A DNA stretch of 41,861 nucleotides from a virus, in IMG/VR virus record IMGVR_UViG_3300027779_000055, positions 1-41,861 of that record. One strand, given 5' to 3'. Positions 22,768-33,300 of this stretch are shown in pieces (positions within the stretch are counted from its first letter, which is position 1; each line of letters opens with the position of its first letter). The notes beneath the pieces were generated by a model. It had not been told where the DNA came from, searched no databases, and saw only the letters and a list, made by a program, of their open reading frames with translations. A program made the translations under genes and the position numbers.

Positions 22768-24305
22768 TGGCAATTAAAAAGTTTACAGCTAACGCCGACA
22801 ACACAATTGTTAATTCATTTGAAACAAATATGTCCACCCGGGCCACAGGGTCTAATACTGGTGAATCAGACATCGTCGAAGTATATTCAATCTGGGCCAG
22901 ACAACAGGTCAGCAGTTCTGCCGCCACTGGCTCTCAGGAACTATCAAGAGTCCTTATGAATTTTCCAATAACAGATATTTCTTCCAGCAGGGTTTCAAAT
23001 GTTATACCTGCTAGCGGCAGCGTCAGTTTCTATCTTAAAGTTTTTGAAGCAGAACACTCGCGAGCCATCCCAAAAGACTTTGAACTAGTAGTCCAGGCCA
23101 TCTCAAAATCTTGGGAAGAAGGCGATGGATTAGACATAACCACTTATAAAGATTTAACAAAGAATGAAGAAGGTTCAAATTGGATGCGAGCATCTAAAGC
23201 TGCAGCCTGGGATAGCGCCGGCGCTGATTATCATGCAAACCCAACTTTCGTTCAGTATTTTACAGGCGGCATCGGCGACGTCGAAATTAATATTACGGAA
23301 CTTGTAGAAGAATGGATTCACGGGAATAAGTCAAATTATGGATTAGGGATTCGTTTATCTTCAAGTTACGAGGCATATTATTCTAGCTCCACCGGTGCCA
23401 ACGTCGGAGGTATTATACAAAATCCCGACGGTGCTAAAAAATCATATTACACAAAGAGATTTTTCAGCCGCGGCTCGCAATTCTATTATAAGAGACCCAG
23501 AATTGAAGCGCGCTGGAATTCTGTAACTAAAGATGACAGAGGGTTGTTTTACTTCAGTAGTTCACTGGCACCCGCCGAGGACAATTTAAATACGTTATAC
23601 CTTTACAATTATGTCAGAGGAAGACTTAGAAACATCCCAGCCATCGGAACCGGTTCTATATATGTTAGTTTATATTCTGGATCTTCCGATGACACCTCTC
23701 CAGGTGGCTCGCGCCTTGTTCTTTATGACAACAACACGGCCATCACAGGGGGCTATGCTAGCACAGGTATATATACTTGCTCAATCGGCATGACAAAATC
23801 TACTAGTACCACCTTAGACACTCTCTATGACGTGTGGCACAACAACAGTTCAACCCAGTATTTTACCGGAGCTATACAAACTAATCAATATACCGGTAAT
23901 ACTCACACTCGCGAACCGACTTATTATATCAATATAACAAACTTGCAAAATTCTTATATGCGAGATCAAACAGCGAGATTCAATTTATATGTAAGAGAGA
24001 AAAACTGGAGTCCGACCATTTATACGAAGGCCACCGACACTGCAGAACACTATACAATTCAAAGTGCTTCTTATCGAGTGGTTAGAATAATTGATGGACT
24101 CGAAGCGGTCCCTCATTACACAGGTTCTGATTTTGCGTCCGGCCTTTCATATGATGTATCAGGAAACTATTTTGATTTTGATATGAACCTGCTCCAACCC
24201 GGATACGAATATGGATTTAAGTTTGCCTTTTACGATGATGAATTATCATCTTGGCAAGAGCAAAACGAACTGTTTAAATTTAGAGTAGAGAAATATGAGT
24301 ATTAA
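22767..24305 (+). CDS. DNRLRE-like beta-sandwich virion protein
   Basis: This 512-residue protein opens with the pattern of the DNRLRE (CBM96-like) domain: FTANADNTIVNSFETNMS, then EVYSIWARQ, then LSRVLMNFPITDISSSRV and SVSFYLKVFEAEHSRA. The same module continues through WEEGDGLD, WMRASKAAAWDSAGADY and VEINITELVEEWIHGN to about residue 210. These beta-sandwiches bind polysaccharide or mediate adhesion in cell-surface proteins and occur in phage tail components. The C-terminal half is Ser/Thr/Tyr-rich with beta repeats. Its position immediately after the gp6-like wedge gene and before the giant LamG-bearing wedge protein suggests a peripheral baseplate or fibre-network protein. It shares TAATG with the upstream gene and overlaps the next gene by 11 bases. 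Confidence 0.65.
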   Translation: MAIKKFTANADNTIVNSFETNMSTRATGSNTGESDIVEVYSIWARQQVSSSAATGSQELSRVLMNFPITDISSSRVSNVIPASGSVSFYLKVFEAEHSRAIPKDFELVVQAISKSWEEGDGLDITTYKDLTKNEEGSNWMRASKAAAWDSAGADYHANPTFVQYFTGGIGDVEINITELVEEWIHGNKSNYGLGIRLSSSYEAYYSSSTGANVGGIIQNPDGAKKSYYTKRFFSRGSQFYYKRPRIEARWNSVTKDDRGLFYFSSSLAPAEDNLNTLYLYNYVRGRLRNIPAIGTGSIYVSLYSGSSDDTSPGGSRLVLYDNNTAITGGYASTGIYTCSIGMTKSTSTTLDTLYDVWHNNSSTQYFTGAIQTNQYTGNTHTREPTYYINITNLQNSYMRDQTARFNLYVREKNWSPTIYTKATDTAEHYTIQSASYRVVRIIDGLEAVPHYTGSDFASGLSYDVSGNYFDFDMNLLQPGYEYGFKFAFYDDELSSWQEQNELFKFRVEKYEY

Positions 24306-27300
24306 GAAGCTTTTTGACAGTACTACAACAAAAAATTATGCAGCTGGAACATCTCAAAAAGAAAAATTTGGAGAGATAGAATCAGCAGAAAATGCAGAGC
24401 AAATCGCTTCCGAACAAGAGCGGTTTGTTCCATATGTAGACTATTCTGATCCGCAAAACTTTGTTACGTTTGGTTCTGCTCGCCTTTATTACGAGTCTGC
24501 GATGACAAGAATAACGGATTTTTATCCGTATGATGGCTCAAACAAGGAAGTAAATCACTTTTTAAATAAATCTCTAGATATTGAAAAGTATATTTTAAAG
24601 TATAAGTATCCCAGAACAACAGGGTATGCTACGTTAGCTAGAAATGGTTATGCGGTATCAACGGTAACTAACGGCTACGGTGTACCAACATCTGCAGAAT
24701 ATATTGATTTTAAGGGCGGCCCCGGTACCGGTTCAGCAACCTCCCTGGCACTTAAGAATTTAATGCCCAATCCATATAGTGGGAAAAATAATCATTCTAA
24801 CATTTATGATGAAGACATTTATAAAACTGCCAAATTGCCAAGCGATTTTGGAAAAGGAACTCGCACCTCCAACTTAAGAGCAAATTTTGACGATGGAGTT
24901 ACAGTTGAATTTTGGATGAAAACTGGTTCCATAGCAGAAACAATTACTAAAAAGCAAGTCATTTTTGATATGTGGAACAATGCAGGATCGTCTAGTACCG
25001 ATTACGGTCGAATTAGAATTGAATTAACTGGTAGCGGTTTCACAACAGACTCCCTGGGACAACCATTCCTTATTACAGTAGAGTCGGGATCAGACAGTAT
25101 TAGCCAACAGCAGCTGGGTACCGCCAGTCTACACACCACAATGGGAGACTGGAACCACTACGCGATTACAATGCAGAACACTGGTAGCAGCTTCGCAATT
25201 GAACTTTATGTAAACGGACAATTTCAAACCTCTGCGTCATCTGACAATCACGGCTATACAACCATAGGAGAAATCAATCCTAAAGCTGCAGTCGGTCGAA
25301 TTGGGGCTCTTGTGACATCTCCGAGTGGCGCGCATGGACCACATGCTGCAGCCGGCGCCGGTAGACTTAGCGGTTCCATAGACGAATTCCGTTACTGGAA
25401 GGTTAAAAGGACAGCGAAAGACATCGGGCGTAATTGGTTTACACAAATTCGCGGCGGTGCAAATAACGATGTTTCAAATGCCGACTTGGGAGTATATTAC
25501 AAATTCAACGAAGGTATAACTGGCCATACCGGCACCGATAGTATCGTATTAGATTATGCTGGACGAGCAACCAACGGTGCCTGGACAGGTTACAGTTCCA
25601 ACGCAAGAAACACAGGATCTGCGATCGTGTCGGCTTCTGCCGCGGCATCAGAATATCATGATCCAATTATACGCACAAATCATCCCGATGTCATAAGTCT
25701 AAAATCTGAATTAATTGAATCCGGATCTTCGTACGATTATAACAATAACGCTTCAATGATTTCTATGGTACCGGGCTGGATCCAAGATCAAGAATCAGAA
25801 AACGAAAATTCAGACTTAAGGTATATTGCCCATATTATGGGTGCTTATTTTGATAAACTGAAGCTTCAAATAGCTGAGATTCCGAAACTTAGACAAATAA
25901 ATTATCCAAGTGCATCGTTTAAGCCATACCCCTTGGCAGAACACCTTCCCCAATCATTGGGTTTGTATGTTCCAGAATTGTTTATTGATTCGACTATTAT
26001 TGAAAAGTTCTTAAATAGAAACGAAGATACAAAGTTCGAGAACAGTTTAAGTGATACGAAAAACTTAATCTATCAAAATCTTTATAACAACCTTACCCAA
26101 ATATATAAGTCCAAGGGTACCGAAAAAGCAATAAGAAACGTAATGAGATGTTTCAATGTCGATGATAAAGTCCTCTCTCTTCAAATAAATTCGAACAATC
26201 AAGAATACGAACTTAGAAATAATTTACAACAACAGTTGCTAAATAAAAACTTTATTAATTTTAATACAGTTAATAACAGCAAAGCAATTGTTTATCAGAG
26301 ATCAGCATCTCTGCCCGGCCTTGATAACATCGATGTGTCTGGTTCTATACAAGGAAATGAAACTCAAGAAGCGTACGGGTTAACTTATGAAGGAAACTTC
26401 TTGTTCCCTAGTTATAATAATCAAAGGCCAGCTTTTGTCAGAGATAACAACTATGATAAAGTCTCATTATTTGGATTTGTTCATGTGGATACAGGGACCG
26501 GTGGCGGTGGAAGTGTTTCTAATAAAGAAAAGGGAGTCGCGACCACCACAGAGCTGCAAGACGACCGCGCAACATTAAAAATATATGCAGTGCGCGACGA
26601 CACAGCTTCAAAAAATGTATATTTCCAATTATCGTCTTCATTTACCACTGGTTCAAGCAATTTTTCTTTAACAAGCAGCACCTTATTCGATGTTTATAAT
26701 AATGAACAATGGAATTTATCTGTAAGAATCAAGCCTAAAAAATATCCATATGCACCCTTTGTTACGGGCTCCGGAGATAGCACCTACGAAATTATATTCT
26801 CCGGATATAATCCGCAAACGGCCGGCCACTATGATAGTTTCTCTCTCTCTCATGACGTAACGGGCAACATTGCCAAGCAAATAATTCGCGCCCGTAAGCG
26901 GCCGTATGTAGGAGCAGACAGGACAAACTTGACTGGCGCCGTTCAGTACAGAAGTGATGTATATGCATCTTCGGTGGCTTTTTGGACAAAATATCTTAAC
27001 GATGATGATTTAATACAACACGCATTTGATTTTGAAAATATTGGAATCTCTGCTTCTTATAGACCAATATCTGCCCTTGACACTGGCAACAGGGGTTCTG
27101 ATATTAAGAATATAAACACCCTTGCTTTAAACTGGAATTTTAGGAACGTAACCGGCTCAGATTCTGCAGGAAACTTTGTGGTACAAGACTTTAGCTCTGG
27201 TTCTCTTGAAAATAGAAATAGCTATGGATGGGTTGGAAAAATTTCGGGATACCAAAACACAGGCTATGGTTATGGATTTATCGCTTCCGACACCGGTGTT

Positions 27301-30300
27301 GTAGATAAGAAAAAAATCAACACATACAAGTTTGTAGATCCTGAAAAAGTTGTATCAAGTGACTTAGTACAAACATTCTCGGATGAAGATGTACTCTTCC
27401 CAAACTTGAGAAGAAGTGAGATTGTTCCAAGCTATGTATATTCTTTAGAGAAGAGCCTTTATAATGCAATCAGTGAAGAAATGCTTGACTTTTTTGCGGG
27501 CGCCGCTGACTTCCATACGTTAATAGGCCGGCCAGTAAACCGATATCGCAATAGATATAAAGCTATGGAAAAACTTAGAGAAACGTTTTTTCGTAGGGTG
27601 AAGGAAGTTGCAACAGTAGAAAAGTATATCAATTATTATAAATGGTTTGATGATGCGATAACTGCAGTTATATCTCAAATGGTTCCCGCGTCTTCTGAAT
27701 TTGTAAATAATGTAGGAAATATTATTGAAAGCCATGTATTGGAAAGAAACAAATACCAATCAAAGTTAAACATAATCGATTCAGATCAATTCTGGAGAGA
27801 TTACGAGCCAGTAATACCGCCAGTTACAAGTGTTTCACCCCACAGCCCCACTCCGGATCTCGGTTTAGCAGACTCCGATGGGTCGGCCGACGATGGTACC
27901 ACTTCAGTAACATCTCTGGATAGTGCGCCCGAGTCTCCACGTGACATCAATAGATCCCACAACTATTGGAAGAAAAGAGCTGAATCGAAACAAAGTGAAA
28001 TTTCTTCAGGCAATTCTTTTGTTGATGACCACAGAGATATATTCAAAAAAATTATATATTCACAACCCGCATACAGTAATAGTGCAGGCCTTCCAAATCT
28101 TCAAACCAAAGACGGCGTAAGATATGAAAGTAGCAGATATGCCGATAGAAATTATGGCTCTAGAACCAACTTGTCCATGGACTTTGATCAAACAAGAATA
28201 ACCCGAAATCAAATCAAAGGTGGCACGAATTTTAAGAGACTAAAAAGTATTGATTTTACACAAGTAGCCTTAAGACCGGCCGGCCCTGTCAACAAGGGTG
28301 AGAACATATTCACTCCAACTAACGTACTGATTGCTTTCACTAGCGAGTCTGTATCTCAAACAAATTTCATCAATCGCTCTTGGCCTGACGAATTTATTAG
28401 AACAGAAACCAAAACCTTCAATGTACATCACGGTCGCGATTGGGAGGATGGAGTAGGTTACAAAAACTTAAAATCTTCAGTAGCACTCCCATTTAACATC
28501 ATTAGCTCCAGTGTAGAATTGAGTTCGGGATACAACGTTCAAATTCTTGATAAGGTCGGCCGAAATCTACAAATAACCAATCTTCATCATGACGCTTACG
28601 GAGAGCAATTAGAAATTCCAATGCAGGGTCCCTTCACTTATAACACAGTTGGCGGCCACCAATCACGGCATATCGGCCTAAACGACGGAACAGATAATCC
28701 TGAAACCCGAGCTGAAGCCTGGAGAATTTTATTGGGAACATGTGATATTGTCCCTCATGGTGCTATTGGTATGGTCGGTCCAGATTATCCACCGCCAGAT
28801 TTGAAAATTGATACAGCCCTTCCTTATCGGGAACCTTACCCTTATGACAGACACCAAAAGGCTTATTTATACAGAGATTTCATCGCTAAACGCCCAGTTA
28901 ATATTAAGAATATTTCGCGACAATCTGGCAGCACAACAGTCCCGGGTAATTATCAGAATCAATATGAGATAATACACTCGTTTGGTGCTACTAATAATCC
29001 GCGCGCCTTTATTGAAAACCAGCCTACATTACCTCCACAACTAGATAATGTAAGACACACAACAAATGTTATGACTTTCTTGGAGCGCCACCGCGGCTCG
29101 GAAGAACACTTCCAGTTTGTAGATGAATATAATACCGGATACTTAACAGGCGCAGTTAATAAAAGTATCATAATTACTCGGTTTGCCGCTCCCGGCGGTC
29201 CCGAGGTAGAAAGCCGCGGCTACCAAGATTTTAAGGCATCAGAATTTTCCCCATACAATGCATTAACTTACAGAAACTTGTCAGTTCTAAAACCCACCCA
29301 GGGGCCCTCTGGTTCGACTTCTGAGCCTCATGGCGGTACTCCCACTACTTCACGCGTCTTTGACATTCACGGCAAAGACTACGGGCTTAATTCACATACC
29401 GCACGTCGTACCGGCAAGTTCGGTCGCGACTCGGTGTTCCAAGGCTCTCCCGGAGCCTCATACGATCAGTTGCCCGGGTTTCACAAAACTCATAGAAATC
29501 GTAAATATAGAATAGAAATTTCCGGAACACGAGAAATAAGCTATAATACGAATAAAGATATATCAAACACATATGGCTTAATGTTCAGTGGCTCTTCTGG
29601 AGTCACTGCCGCGTCCGCACACCTGAAGCATAGCGGTTCCTTTAAAAACAGTGCCGGCGGCACATGGACTGCTAAGACTTTCACACTAAGCACATGGATC
29701 TATATGCAAGCCGGCCAGAGCAACACTAGAGCAATATTGACTCTTGGTGATGCAGCTGCTACTATCGGACCCGCAGCCAACCGAGCGCTTCTGTGGGGAA
29801 TTGGCGCCGATGAAAAGCCACAGTTTTGGATCCAAACAAGCGTAACAAATAGATGCAAATGGCGCTCCGATGCCGCATTAGCTACGGGTTCTTGGTTTCA
29901 TCTGGCAGTAACTTATGATGGTTCGTCAGCTGCAAATGAACCAGTATTCTATCTAAATGCCGTGTCACAATCAATAGATCGTTATGATGGTTCTATGAGT
30001 AGTTCAATGCAGAGCATTAATGAATATGGTGGAGATGGCAATGCATATATTGGTGGAATCAATACTGCCGGCAGCGCCTACAATCCAATATCCAAAACTG
30101 CTTTAGATGACATGGCAATTTACGATGAAGTATTTTCTGCTGCTGAAATTAGCACTTTATATGCCGGCGCCGGAATTTTAAATCTTACAAGTACCATCGC
30201 TCCAAATACTGGTTCACTGGCAACTTGGATTCGTTTTGGAGACGTTAGTGGCGATCCAACCAATAACGACTTAATGACACAAAGTGCGGGCGTTGGACCA

Positions 30301-33300
30301 AGATTCTTTGATAAAATGGGTCGTAATAATTTTGATATTCGATCTTCTGCATCAGATATTAAAGCATTATTGATAAGTAGTTCGTTGCCAAACCACCCGG
30401 ATGTGTTACCAACTGCATCAATAATGGCAGTAACTACAGAAAATGTATATTTAACAAGATCAGTTTACGATAATTTGAATATTCAACATCAAATTCCGAG
30501 ATCTGATAGACAGTATATGTGGATATCTCGATCAGTTGTTGATGTAGGAAATATGAGATATGCAGGCTACCAAAACACTACTAACTCCACCAGAATGGCT
30601 TGGACGTCTTCAGCCGGCCTAACACCTTACTGGGTGTTCGTAAGCAGTTCAGACGCGTATACAGGCAGTTCACCGAATCGCTTTCACCAGCCTACGAACA
30701 GGCTTAACATTATTGTCTTAGACCCTGTTGATGATGATAACGGGCTCATGGGAAATTCTGATGGAACGGTCGAAATAAACGAGGATCTTGTTGGTGCTGC
30801 TCGTCCGGTTGCTAATCCGGATTATTTGAATCAGTTACTGAATAAACGCGGCGCCAAATACGGCTGGGGATGGAATGCCTTACGTCAACAAGACCACCAG
30901 TTGATTCTTAAACAAAGAAAAGAAAATGAATTAATAATCAGAAAAGATGCAACCGACACTTTAACAAAATACAACTTACCTCCGGTTTCGATGAAAGGCA
31001 GGGTTGCCTTGGTTAATATAGATCAAGTAGCCCTAGATCTGACAGTTCCCGCCAGCAAAGGCTTAACTAAACAGAATGCTACATTTAAGGTGTCCAACAC
31101 TAATGAAAGAATTTTCTTTAACCAGTTAGATATGAACAATATTGCAAACATCGATGTTGAACAAACCTATAACCCACTTAAAAATGTGCTTCAATTTGCA
31201 AATTATACTCCCGGCACTAAATTAAACTGGGTATTATATTCCCAAAACATATTCCCGTCAATGAGAAATGAATTCGTAAGTGGCACCGATCGCCCAAACT
31301 TTGATAATATGTATTGGAGAGACAGCATTGGTGAACGAGCAGCACTTACTGTTGATCCCCGCGGTAGTGCATATACACCCACCAATAACGTTGCCGGCGC
31401 AAACTCATTTGGAATTTTTGTGACCCAAAGCGCTTGGTGTCTTGATGCAATGCCTTCGTTCCTTACAAGATCCGGACTAGAGGTCGCTCCAATTACTAAT
31501 ATGCTCACCAACTCACTACCCGCGGGAGAGCTTCAAAATTCATATTTTAGATGGAACAGGATACCTCCGTTTAACCAACCCGGCGCTTTGTATGCTAGAA
31601 TGCACACTCTCGATACCCCAAGATCGGTTGCAGCTCCAACGGGCCCGCGCATTGCTGAGACAGGTTCCTTACCGGGCCGTAGTGCATCGTTTGAATATGC
31701 CAGTGCTATCAAAAACTGGGGTGCCGGCGAGGCACTATGGGAAGCTGGAGATCAGGCCGGCCGCATTGAGTTTATTATTGGCAAGACGCCTGAAAAGCGC
31801 GGAGCCGCGGTACCAAAAAGGTTTGTATCAGCTTCATCACAACCATGGTGGAACAATTACGAATCATTTAAAGAGGACTTAAAATTAAAAGCCAAAGGCT
31901 TCGCAGTTATACCCGAGTTCAGAATTAGCGAACAAGTGGATAATTATCGAAAACTTGGAACAGATACTTCAAAATTTACTGGTATACCAAATTTCGCAGT
32001 TGTTGGTGCAAATAGTAGCAGCGTACAAAACGCTATCACAGATGCACATCATCGAAATTTCTATAAAGATTATTCAAATTCTGATTTCTTAGAGGGATTC
32101 TTAGGAATTCAAAAAGACAGTCTTCTAAAAGCTAAAGAAATTAGACTGACTTGTACCGGCGCAATTCGATACAATGCTTATAAAGGGTTCTACCCGGCCC
32201 AGCGAACACTCGACTTGGTCACTCAATTTAGTAAATCTTTTTACTCACAGTTAATCATTAGTCAATCTAATGCCAGCGCCGGCGCGTCATTTTTATATGG
32301 TAAAGATAGTTCACTTGATGAAATGGGTGGAACATTAAAACAAATTTTTGATCCAGTCTTTTCTCCGGGTATTCTTTATAATTCAATCAAATCTGGCATA
32401 GCGGTCGACTATCCAATAATCCATGATGGTACAAAAATCAAACTTGCGCACTATGGAAAAACAACTGCTGATAATAACTTTGCTCTTTCTATCACCGGTG
32501 CTGTTGGCGATGCTACACACGAGGGAAGTAGCAAATTCAAAATTGGTATGTCCGGTGGCATCGGCTATGCCGGCGGACAATTTTGGGATCGCAGGATCCC
32601 TTTCGAGGCGATTATTAGACCAAAATCATTCTTCCCTGGATATACATTCTTAAATATGGAAGCTCACCCAAGTGCAAGTGTTGTTCAAGCCACTACTAAA
32701 GGTGGTCAAACACTCAATGCATTCGAGGTTACAGCCTCTTTGGCAGATGGCGGAGACGACTTATATCACTTAATGGCTAAAAACTTCTTTGGAGAATCAG
32801 CGACATTCTTCTTGGATGATTCTGAGCTTACAACTTTAGAATCGAACACAGTAACCAATGATCTTAGATTCCGGCCCGGCGAAGTTTACATGTCCAGAAT
32901 TAAACTTAGGCGTTCACACAATGGTGCCCGAACTTATCAGCATGAATTTGACTCTTTTGCACTCACAGCCGACGGCAACGACGGTGACATAGGTACTGGT
33001 GTCGTGGGTATTGTCATGCAGAACAGCGGCTATGGAAACTATGGCTGTAGAACCTATGTTTCTTCATCAAGAAAAGATAGCTCATTTGCCGGCTCTCCGG
33101 CCGGAAACAATGTTTTATTGCAATCTGAATTTCCACTTCCTCAAGATCCAAAAATGAATCCGGATTTCAAAGAAACCTTCACAATGTATTCCCGTCCTTC
33201 TGCGTTTGGTCCTCCGGTTGCCGGCCGCCCAACGGGCAGCCACGCAACCCGTAATATTACATATCAGGTTGGTGGCAATAAACTAAATGGATTTTATACC

